A stretch of 64,000 nucleotides of DNA, from positions 104,719-168,718 of the forward strand of contig NZ_SRLD01000005.1 of assembly GCF_004745955.1 (NCBI RefSeq), given 5' to 3'. Source of the DNA: Hymenobacter elongatus (GTDB lineage Bacteria > Bacteroidota > Bacteroidia > Cytophagales > Hymenobacteraceae). Position numbers and translations under genes: made by a program. This document shows, piece after piece, positions 44,137 to 51,373 of the stretch; the first letter of the stretch is position 1; every line of letters starts with the position of its first letter. The notes beneath the pieces were generated by a model that worked only from the letters and a program-made list of their open reading frames with translations, had not been told where the DNA came from and did not search any database.

Positions 44137-44232
44137 TAGAGCAGTTTCGGGGTCGTTGTACAGGAGTCTAGTAGCACGAACTGTGTAGTTCGCGCTACTA
44201 GACTCCTGTACAACGACCCCGAAACTGCTCTA
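44137..44232. repeat. Near-perfect 96-bp palindromic repeat, outer type II with inner type B
   Basis: TAGAGCAGTTTCGGGGTCGT and the following bases to 44176 pair almost without mismatch with 44194-44232; the core is ACGAACTGTGTAGTTCG. It is the cleanest copy and has the same outer and inner pairing as 24037, implying recent spread. The remaining part of the 44010-44331 gap holds nothing recognisable. Confidence 0.9.
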
Positions 44233-44331
44233 AAGCTGGCCAAAACGGATGGAACGCGCTTTGAAACCGCCTATTATGACTTCGAAAACAAGTCAGAATA
44301 AGGCAAGTGGAAGCCACTGAAGACAGCGGAG

Positions 44332-44928
44332 TTGATGAAGCTGAAGGTGTACTACACCCAACTGCCCATTGGATCAGCTCATCGACGCGTGCTGCAACGG
44401 TTCCTCTTCAGCTGCTGCAGTTCACTTCGGCTAGGTGACCTAAAAAACTTGCACGCCGCAAAGCTGAATGGCCAAGAACTGACCTTTCAGATTCAGAAAA
44501 CCTACGAGAAGAAGCTGGAGGAAATGATGCTGCCCCTCACCAAGGAAGCCATCAGCTACCTGAAAGATGCCCACCGTGAGGAAGGCTTGGTCGTCTTTTA
44601 CAACTACACCGACCAATTTTCTAACCGGGCGCTAAAGGCCATCGGCTGGACGCTGGAAATCGAAACCGACATGCACCACCATATCGGTCGCGAAACCTTT
44701 GCCACTGAGTTCGTCCGGCGTGGTGGAAGCATAGCCGTGTTCCAGAGGCTAATTGACCACACCAAGATTGAAACGACCATGAAGTACGTCCATGTGGACA
44801 ACGACATGAAGCGCCCGGCTATTCAAATGCTGGATGAGCAGAACGAAGCGCCGATGACCGTGGTGGCTTGCTTCCTGTTACCTAGAACGAAAGTCCTGCT
44901 ACCAATTGTAGCAAGGCTTTCGTTTTAA
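44332..44928 (+). pseudogene. N-terminally truncated tyrosine recombinase
   Basis: About 198 codons contain only the catalytic domain: LFSCCSSLRLGDLKNLH (arginine I), LTFQIQKTYEKKLEEMMLPL, HHHIGRETFATEFVRRGG (His-x-x-Arg) and LIDHTKIETTMKYVHV with the nucleophile Tyr. A stop codon lies 14 codons before the first Met, and the core-binding domain is missing. The best start candidates are TTG 44332 or ATG 44335. The final 20 residues look like read-through of non-homologous sequence. It is a remnant of a second integrase, different from that at 42771. Confidence 0.7.
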
Positions 44929-45051
44929 GGCTGATTTATAAAATCTATAAAAAAGTAGCATGAAGCGGCCTTTTATACTGCTCAAATGACAGTGCTTAAA
45001 TGGACTCTTGAAACCATTATGCAAAAACACTTTATTTTACTGGTACTGTTT

Positions 45052-46218
45052 CTAGTTATTGTTACTCAAGAGTGCCATAAACTCCTTTATCAAAAGTAAA
45101 TTTGCACTATTCATAACCATGCAGTCACTGAGCAAAAACCTGCCATTATCTCCACCTTTTAAATTTGCACCTATAACTATTTTACCTCTTAAAACCATTT
45201 GCAATGACACTTTTTTACTAGACACAAGTAATGTATTCCGATAAATGTCTAATGATGAATTCTGCTTAAAGTGAAAACAAAAAACAAATCTACCTAAGCT
45301 TATATCCACACATGAAACATGATTACTTTTGCCGTTGAACAAAGAAATTATTAGAGTTTTCTTATTTTGATATATATAAACTGCACTCTCATTAGTTGAA
45401 ATCTTGCCAATACTCATAATATACCCTTTCTTAATGTCAACATCTTGGAAATCAATATTGAAAAATATCACCAAATCACTTGTAATTTCAGTAATAATAG
45501 GGGTTTGCATCATACTCTCATTAAACAAAACCTTACGTTTTTCCTCGATATACTGTGGACGATATTTGCCAATTGAGTAAGCATCAGCAACCTCTTTAAA
45601 AGATTCATGTATTGGCTTCATACCGTTTAAAAGAATATTTGATATATTTTTCAAGATACCCATACATAATTCTGGATTATTCACGATTACTTTTTCATAA
45701 ATAACCCTATGAATATCTTTTTCAGGATTAATATGTATAACACCTGAATATGCCAGCGATAAAACAAGTTCAGCTATAGTAAAATCACGTTCATCGATTC
45801 TTCCAATTTTAAATTCAGTAAAATCCTTCACGCTTATGGTTTCTACGTTGCCCGACAATTCAACAAATTCCACCATATATCCGCTATCAATATTCAACAA
45901 GCGTTTAGAAATAGGAATTTCAAAAAACACATGCAATTCATATTTATTTAAAAAACTCAGCATGGATGGACTATCCATTAGTAATATTCTAAATATTGGC
46001 GGCAGATCAATTGCGATATGATGAACATCTTCTTTCTTCATTCTTCCTAGTTTCTCTAACTGACTAGATAGCAAGCTTATTTTATCCAATATGTTATGCT
46101 TAGCAATTTTTCTTTCCTGTGCAGGAAGACTAAACATTCTACGAACATATTTTTTTTCGTTATATGTGTCTAATACCACACCAGCAAGTGAACTAACACC
46201 AAAAATTAAATTATTCAT
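45052..46218 (-). CDS. AT-rich orphan protein with possible C-terminal LamG-like fold
   Basis: A 388-residue protein of unknown family. Base composition is far richer in AT than the surroundings, a mark of horizontal transfer. The N-terminal ~210 residues are mostly helical (LPAQERKIAKHNILDKISLL, IDLPPIFRILLMDSPSML). Residues about 240-385 look like a concanavalin-like beta sandwich: VIFFNIDFQDVDIKKGYIMS, then SIGKI, RFVFCFHFKQNSSLDIYRN, GKIVIGANLKGG and a last helix KEFMALLS. No signal peptide is convincing. It lies between two recombinase genes, so it is probably cargo of a mobile element. Function unknown; the LamG idea is inference. Confidence 0.65.
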   Translation of the reverse strand: MNNLIFGVSSLAGVVLDTYNEKKYVRRMFSLPAQERKIAKHNILDKISLLSSQLEKLGRMKKEDVHHIAIDLPPIFRILLMDSPSMLSFLNKYELHVFFEIPISKRLLNIDSGYMVEFVELSGNVETISVKDFTEFKIGRIDERDFTIAELVLSLAYSGVIHINPEKDIHRVIYEKVIVNNPELCMGILKNISNILLNGMKPIHESFKEVADAYSIGKYRPQYIEEKRKVLFNESMMQTPIITEITSDLVIFFNIDFQDVDIKKGYIMSIGKISTNESAVYIYQNKKTLIISLFNGKSNHVSCVDISLGRFVFCFHFKQNSSLDIYRNTLLVSSKKVSLQMVLRGKIVIGANLKGGDNGRFLLSDCMVMNSANLLLIKEFMALLSNNN

Positions 46219-46272
46219 TACGACACTACGGAAAAAATTATTTAAGAATCATACACAAAACAACGACTTACG

Positions 46273-46845
46273 TTAGATGGTTATTAGCCTTTTGCAACGT
46301 TTTATCGTACTCTCGCTGACGCCCGTGACCTCTGCAATCTGGTGCATAGAGAGGCCAGCGGCCAACGAGGTCTTCACCTTTTTCAGCTTTTCATCATCTA
46401 CGCCCGGCTTGCGGCCCATATGCTTCCCCTGAGCCTTGGCATGCTCAATGCCCGCCTGGGGCCGCTCGCCGTTACTTTCCCGCTCGAACGCAGCTAAAGC
46501 CGCGAAGACCGTGAGCACCATGCGCCCGGCCGGCGTGTTGGTATCGATGCCCAAATCCAGGGCCACGAAGCGCATATCCTGCTGGCTGAAGTCGGCAATG
46601 AGCCGGATGATGTAGGCCGTGTTGCGGCCGAGGCGCGAAAACCGGCTTACGGTCACGGTGTCACCGGGCCGCAGCATGGCCAACATCTTGTCCAGTTCGG
46701 GGCGGGTGGTGCTGGCCCTAGGAATCTTCTCCTGAAAAATGCGGCCCACCCCGGCGGCCTTGAGTTCTTCGAATTGGGTATCGAGGTTCTGATCTTTTGC
46801 CGAAACGCGGGCGTAGCCGAAATTCAATTCAAAGAGTAGGGTCAA
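46273..46845 (-). CDS. Serine recombinase (resolvase/invertase family)
   Basis: A 190-residue protein. The catalytic serine S15 lies in GYARVSAKDQNLDTQ. LRPGDTVTVSRFSRLGRN carries the active-site arginines, and VLTVFAALAAFERE starts the long dimer helix. The usual RERT motif after it reads NGERPQAGI, a departure that might lower activity. The C-terminal HTH is AAGLSMHQIAEVTGVSESTI. It belongs to small resolvases of the Tn3/Hin type that recombine short sites. It is GC-rich like the core genome, unlike the AT-rich gene next to it. No matching res sites were identified. Confidence 0.85.
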   Translation of the reverse strand: MTLLFELNFGYARVSAKDQNLDTQFEELKAAGVGRIFQEKIPRASTTRPELDKMLAMLRPGDTVTVSRFSRLGRNTAYIIRLIADFSQQDMRFVALDLGIDTNTPAGRMVLTVFAALAAFERESNGERPQAGIEHAKAQGKHMGRKPGVDDEKLKKVKTSLAAGLSMHQIAEVTGVSESTIKRCKRLITI

Positions 46846-46960
46846 AAAGGTTGGTTCATAAAGGTACGCTGCCCGTTTTGCGTGGCCCTACTTTTTGGCC
46901 TCATCATTCCTAAACAAAACGCCCCCACCGAATCGACTTCAGTGGGGACCGGATACGTAC

Positions 46961-48576
46961 AGTGGCTGTTGCAGAACGCGTGTCCCTACTCCTTACCTAG
47001 TTCGTAGAGAGTAGATGCAAGGCAAGAAGCTGTTTCTCGACAAAGAAGTGACTCGCTTTCGGCTCTCCGAGCGGGTGCCACGGCATAATCTGTACCGCCG
47101 ACTGGCCGAGCTCGTGGATTGGTCGTTCCTCTACGACGAGACCCAGGCCCTCTACAGCCGCACCGGGCAGCCTTCGTTGGACCCGGTCGTGTTCTTCAAG
47201 TTGGTGTTAGTGGGTCGGCTGGAAAACCTAGTCAGTGACCGCCGCCTAGTCGAGCACTGTGCCTTGCGGCTCGATATCCTGTACTTTCTGGGCTACGAAG
47301 TGGACGAGGAGTTGCCTTGGCACTCGACCGTGAGCCGCACCCGCCAGCTCTTCCCCGCTTCGGTCTTCGAGCGCCTGTTCGACCACGTCTTTGCCCAGTG
47401 CGTGGCCGCCGGCCTGGTCACGGGCCACACCCAAGCGGTGGACTCGGCGTTCGTTAAAGCGAATGCCTCCTTGGAGGGCCTGTGCGAAAAGCTGCCCGCT
47501 GAAGCGTCCTCGCCTACCTTGCATGTGGCTGGTGAGCCGATGCCTGATGTGGCGGCCACTCAGCCCGCAGCCATTATTTCCAGCCCCGCGCATCAGCTGC
47601 AGCGCGTCGCCACCACACATGCCCGCTACCTGCGCAAGGATAGCGGCCCTTTGGGGCGCAGTCGTCCCCAGGCGCGGCTGTTGAGCAACAAAACCCACTA
47701 CAGCCCTGCCGACCCCGAGGCCCGCATCTCGGTCAAACCGGGCAAGGCCCGCGCCCTGAACTACTTGTGCAGTATGGCCGTGGACGAAGGCACCGGCGTT
47801 ATCAGTCACATTCAAGCCGACTTCGCCGACCAACGCGACAGTGTGCTGCTGGAAAGCATCGTCGAGCCGTTGCACCAGCGCTTACTCACCCATGACTTGC
47901 CGGTCCAAGAAGTAGTCGCGGACACCAATTACTCCAATGGCATCAACTACGCCCTACTCGAAGGCCGGGGCATCACGCCCTGGATTCCGGTTTTTGGGAA
48001 ATACAAACCTGAAATCGCCGGCTTTACCTACGATGTGGAAGCGGACTGCTTTACTTGCTTAGCTGGCAAGGCGCTGTCATTCAAGGTTTTTGACAAGAGC
48101 CAGGACGGTGGATTATCCAAGATATACCGCGCTGCTAGCCGGGACTGCCGCTTGTGCCCGCACAAGCCGACCTGTGCCCCAAGGGTCAAGAAGCGACAAC
48201 TTATTCGCACTGCCTATGCGGCCCACTACCGCCGCGCCCTTAGTCGGCAGCAGAGTCGGCAGGGCCAGCACATGCGCCGGCTGCGGCAGCGCACGATAGA
48301 ACCCGTGTTTGGCAGCTTACTCCAGCACTATGGCCTGCGACGCGTAAACACGCGGGGCCGCGGCAGTGCCCACAAAACGATGCTGCTGACTGCCATCGCC
48401 TTTAACCTCAAGAAGCTGCTCAAGCACCAGCCCCAGCGGCAGGCAAGCTTGGCCATGGCCCAATCTAAACCACCAGTTCAGCAGCAGATTTTGCTCTTTT
48501 GGCGGAAGCGCCGCCGCCGGTAGTATCTACTGGAGGCAGGAAGCAGAGGCAGGCCCGGAGTTCTGCAACAGCCACT
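46961..48576 (+). mobile_element. IS1182-like insertion sequence
   Basis: AGTGGCTGTTGCAGAAC at 46961-46977 is repeated inverted at 48560-48576 with no mismatch. The element is 1616 bp and carries one transposase gene covering almost all of it. The bases directly outside (GTAC on the left, ACAC on the right) do not form a clear target duplication, so flanking DNA may have been rearranged after insertion, or the true ends are a few bases off. Confidence 0.85.
47015..48523 (+). CDS. IS1182-family-like transposase
   Basis: A 502-residue DDE transposase. The N-terminal domain (FLDKEVTRFRLSERVPRHNL, then QPSLDPVVFFKLVLVGRL and DEELPWHSTVSRTRQLFP) is characteristic of the IS1182 group. The catalytic acids fit D in TQAVDSAFVKANAS, D in EVVADTNYSNG and E in RTIEPVFGSLLQHYGL. 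A CLAG and DCRLCPHKPTC zinc-binding insertion is present, as usual. The frame is intact, so the element could still be active. Confidence 0.88.
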   Translation: MQGKKLFLDKEVTRFRLSERVPRHNLYRRLAELVDWSFLYDETQALYSRTGQPSLDPVVFFKLVLVGRLENLVSDRRLVEHCALRLDILYFLGYEVDEELPWHSTVSRTRQLFPASVFERLFDHVFAQCVAAGLVTGHTQAVDSAFVKANASLEGLCEKLPAEASSPTLHVAGEPMPDVAATQPAAIISSPAHQLQRVATTHARYLRKDSGPLGRSRPQARLLSNKTHYSPADPEARISVKPGKARALNYLCSMAVDEGTGVISHIQADFADQRDSVLLESIVEPLHQRLLTHDLPVQEVVADTNYSNGINYALLEGRGITPWIPVFGKYKPEIAGFTYDVEADCFTCLAGKALSFKVFDKSQDGGLSKIYRAASRDCRLCPHKPTCAPRVKKRQLIRTAYAAHYRRALSRQQSRQGQHMRRLRQRTIEPVFGSLLQHYGLRRVNTRGRGSAHKTMLLTAIAFNLKKLLKHQPQRQASLAMAQSKPPVQQQILLFWRKRRRR

Positions 48577-48673
48577 ACACCTTTCCGACCCCCACCGAAA
48601 AGCAGCTAGGTAGGGCCCATTGGGCCTCAATTTTCATCTGGGGTTCTCACGCGAACAGAGTTGACTGCATCCA

Positions 48674-49291
48674 TTATGCAGACTCTTTTTTGATCCATTC
48701 CCCTTTTTGGTTTCTTGACCAAATTTGGTCCAAGGTCAAGGTTCCGCTTGTTGCCCTATCAGTAATAGAGTTAGTAACACCTCTAAGAGTCAAAACCTGT
48801 ACGATTTGCTCCTTTAAATACCCCTGCTTTATAATTAGAGGCTGTGCCGTATTATTGAATTTATATCCAACACTAATCTTCTCCAGCTTATCCCAGAAGT
48901 CGATACCTTCATCGTCTTGGTTAACACCTTCTTTTAGGAAATTGGGATTGTAGGTTTCAACAAACCAGAAACGATGAATCACGTTATTCCGAACAGTATT
49001 TATTGCTCTTAAGTCTGAGATAAGCAAAAGGTAAAGAACCTTTTCATTATCTCCCATCTGCCCGTTCTCCGCTCTGTGGTTGATAATCTTATACAGAGCA
49101 TCAAGTGTTTGACTTACTGTAAGGTCTTGCATTAATAAGCGCACCTCTGGCCGCTTATCTCCATAGTCAAGCAATCTTTCCTTTATAGTATGAGCCAAAA
49201 GCTCAAATACAACATTAAACTTTCCCAAGGCTGCATACCAAGCCGTAACGTAGGGGGAATCCTCAAATGAATATGGAGATTTTTCAGGCAT
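48674..49291 (-). CDS. HEPN-like helical protein
   Basis: The start at 49291 (MPEKSPYSFEDSPYVTAWYA) gives 205 residues; the longer frame to 49378 adds non-protein-like sequence. The first ~115 residues are a helical bundle, with VFELLAHTIKERLLDYGD and then VRNNVIHRFW at 100-109. R101 and H106 form an R-x4-H motif like that of HEPN ribonucleases. The second half is mixed and ends in IWSRNQKGEWIKKE. The gene is less GC-rich than the core and lies between an IS and a secreted-protein operon, a usual place for toxin or defence genes. No antitoxin (MNT-type) partner is seen. The HEPN call is from motif and helix pattern only. Confidence 0.55.
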   Translation of the reverse strand: MPEKSPYSFEDSPYVTAWYAALGKFNVVFELLAHTIKERLLDYGDKRPEVRLLMQDLTVSQTLDALYKIINHRAENGQMGDNEKVLYLLLISDLRAINTVRNNVIHRFWFVETYNPNFLKEGVNQDDEGIDFWDKLEKISVGYKFNNTAQPLIIKQGYLKEQIVQVLTLRGVTNSITDRATSGTLTLDQIWSRNQKGEWIKKESA

Positions 49292-49386
49292 GGCAAGGTG
49301 ATTCAGTGGGATTACCACTAGTGTAAAACGAACCGATGTACTCAAAAATGGGCATAAAGCCGTTTGCAAATAACCCATTAAAAAAA

Positions 49387-49418
49387 CAGCCCCGAAAAAC
49401 CGTTTTTTCGGGGCTGTT
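49387..49418. terminator. Bidirectional hairpin terminator
   Basis: ACAGCCCCGAAAAA pairs with TTTTTTCGGGGCTGT. A and T runs are present on both sides. It lies in the 49292-49648 intergenic space between the HEPN-like gene and the end of the surface operon; nothing coding was seen there. Confidence 0.8.
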
Positions 49419-49648
49419 AAAGCGGATCAGAAAGCCCCCCAATATTCAGGTGTTTACTGGAGGGGAAGAAGTTCACGAAACTCACGCCCGTACACTTCTT
49501 CTGATCATTAATTCCGTGAACCATTTTTTGAACTTACCAGCTGGCCTCTGGATGCATTATAGAGGCATAAGGAGTGATTATAGATAGCAGTTCAGTAAAA
49601 GGAGTTATCAGATTTATTCCCACCCAAGAAAGTCGGCTGTCGGGTAAG

Positions 49649-49685
49649 AAAAAAGGGGCGCTCACAGTGTTGCGACCCTTTTTTA
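49649..49685. terminator. Terminator of the surface-protein operon
   Basis: AAAAAAGGGGCGC pairs with GCGACCCTTTTTT (one bulge). The minus-strand direction places it 20 bases after the stop codon of the T9SS BNR-repeat gene, the last gene of the operon. Confidence 0.8.
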
Positions 49686-49704
49686 TAGTTGATAGGGGAA
49701 GGAA

Positions 49705-50928
49705 TTACGGCATGCGTACTAAGCGCTTCGTTTCGACGAGCTGACCCATCTTCAACCGTAGCCAGTAGATTCCCACTGAGCTAGCACTGACCGGCAGCGG
49801 CAGCGTAGCATGGCTGGTTGTTGCAGAGCCTTGCTGATGTGCCACGGTACGGCCTAGGTTATCGAGTAGCGACAGTTCCCAGTCTTGGCCCTGGCGCTGT
49901 GGTAGCTGCACCGTGAGGCTGGAGGTGAAGGGATTGGGGTAAACTTGCCATACAGAATTGGCGGTAGCGCTGCCAGCAGCCAGCACCACGGGGCCGCGCT
50001 TAAGTACTGTGCCAGCGTCACCGGCTACCCAGATACTGTTTCCATCTGCGGTGGCAGCAATAGAGTACAAGGTTTCGAACATGTTGCTGGGCTCCGCCTG
50101 CCAACTTGTGCCGCCGTCGGTAGTGAGCAGAATAGTGCCTAACTCACCTACGGCAAAGCCTACCTGGGTTGAGAGGAAATGTACGTCGTTCAGGTTGACG
50201 GTGGTGCCCATCGTCATGCGCGTCCAGGTAGCGCCGGCGTTGAGGGTGCGCAGGCCCATACCCGCATCTCCTACGACGTAACCCCGTTGCGCATCCGGAA
50301 ATGACACGGCGTTCAGGCGAGTGGAGGTGGTGCTGTTTTGGGCCTGCCACGTGTAGGCATCCGGGCTGGAGCGGCGGATAGTGCCACCGTCGCCCACCAC
50401 GAAACACCCATCCGGGGAGGGGCAGTCGCCGTCCCGCAGGTTGTTTGAGGTGCCGCTGGACACCGCAATCCACAGATAGCCTTCGAAAGTGGTGAATTTC
50501 AGCGTACCGGCATCGCCTAGAAGCAAGCCCTTGTTGCCTTTGCGAAACGACAAGTTATTGAAGGTGCCGTACTGCTGGAAAGCAAAGTTGTTGCCCGCAT
50601 CCGAGCTTAGGTAGAGCGACGTGGGCTGCGGGCCGTTCGGTGTTTCAAACACAAGTAGCACGGTACCTAAAACCGGCTGAGCCACGGACCGGATACGGTT
50701 GCGCAGGCCCTGCGTCTGGAAGTTAGGTATCAACTGCCACGTTGTGCCGCCATCCCGCGTCCGGTAGAGAGTGCCCCCCGACCCGGCAGTGTACCCTAAG
50801 GTAGCATCAAAGAAGTGAATACTGGACAGCGACTGACCGCCGGGGCCTTTGTTCACCCATTGGCCTATTGCACAGTGATTAGCTAAAAGAAAAAAGAAAA
50901 AAACAGAGAGGGTGTTTTTGAAAAACAT
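49705..50928 (-). CDS. T9SS-exported BNR/YCF48-like repeat protein
   Basis: The start at 50928 gives MFFKNTLSVFFFFLLANHCA, a signal peptide ending in AIGQ; the extension to 51036 overlaps the preceding gene without signal character. There are 407 residues. About five propeller blades follow, with RTRDGGTTWQLI, GDAGTLKFT, GDGGTIRRSS, LNAGATWTRM and LTTDGGTSWQ. The C-terminal ~80 residues are a type A T9SS sorting domain (VYPNPFTSSLTVQL, YWLRLKMG, KRLVRMP). It is the last gene in the operon, 49 bases after a small lipoprotein, and may act with the surface-exposed RHS protein. Confidence 0.85.
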   Translation of the reverse strand: MFFKNTLSVFFFFLLANHCAIGQWVNKGPGGQSLSSIHFFDATLGYTAGSGGTLYRTRDGGTTWQLIPNFQTQGLRNRIRSVAQPVLGTVLLVFETPNGPQPTSLYLSSDAGNNFAFQQYGTFNNLSFRKGNKGLLLGDAGTLKFTTFEGYLWIAVSSGTSNNLRDGDCPSPDGCFVVGDGGTIRRSSPDAYTWQAQNSTTSTRLNAVSFPDAQRGYVVGDAGMGLRTLNAGATWTRMTMGTTVNLNDVHFLSTQVGFAVGELGTILLTTDGGTSWQAEPSNMFETLYSIAATADGNSIWVAGDAGTVLKRGPVVLAAGSATANSVWQVYPNPFTSSLTVQLPQRQGQDWELSLLDNLGRTVAHQQGSATTSHATLPLPVSASSVGIYWLRLKMGQLVETKRLVRMP

Positions 50929-50977
50929 TTTTTGAAAAAAATATTGAATCTGAGGCATTCTTATATACATAAAAAAT

Positions 50978-51373
50978 TTATTTCGCCAGTTTTTTTTGGG
51001 CATATATTTCAACTGGAGCATAATTTGATCCATCACATGATTTGATAAATCTAATATTGCTCTTTGCCTTCTTTATCTCGAAGAAATTCTCTCCAATATT
51101 TTTCACCAATGTATCTCCAAGTTGTAAACTCCTTCTTACTTCTATGTAAAATCCTCCATTGTCTCTGTATGCTATTGTTTTCATTGTTCTTGGATCTATT
51201 CCGGAAACGAAAAATTCTCTACCAATAGACTTGTTATTTAACACGATTATATTTACTTCTTTCCTCTCAAATTGCCTGACATCCTCTGTGCAAGAGACAA
51301 CTTCAGGGCATGATGTTAAGGTTACGCATACGATTGACATGATAATAGAAACAAGTATTCTGTTGTTTGTCAT
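50978..51373 (-). CDS. Small lipoprotein translationally coupled to the RHS gene
   Basis: A 131-residue protein. The signal peptide has lipobox LTSC (Cys near 22). The mature part is beta-rich and basic (EVNIIVLNNKSIGREFFVSG, then AYRDNGGFYIEVRRSLQLGD) and matches no family I know. Its ATG overlaps the RHS stop codon as ATGA. A small protein coupled directly to the variable 3' end of an RHS gene is the arrangement of immunity or accessory factors in polymorphic toxin loci. A lipid anchor in the periplasm would fit a toxin acting there. That role is inference. Confidence 0.7.
   Translation of the reverse strand: MTNNRILVSIIMSIVCVTLTSCPEVVSCTEDVRQFERKEVNIIVLNNKSIGREFFVSGIDPRTMKTIAYRDNGGFYIEVRRSLQLGDTLVKNIGENFFEIKKAKSNIRFIKSCDGSNYAPVEIYAQKKLAK

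Noticed and set aside
45019..45099. A 26-codon plus-strand ORF with a hydrophobic, signal-like sequence (MQKHFILLVLFLVIVTQE)
   Set aside because: It overlaps the end of the AT-rich minus-strand gene and stops too early to encode a product. In AT-rich DNA such frames arise by chance; it might be a relic signal peptide but nothing more supports it.
46922..48599. CCCCCACCGAA direct repeat around the IS1182-like element
   Set aside because: The copies lie 28 and 12 bases outside the clear inverted ends, so they are not the target duplication. With no further structure they are probably coincidence.
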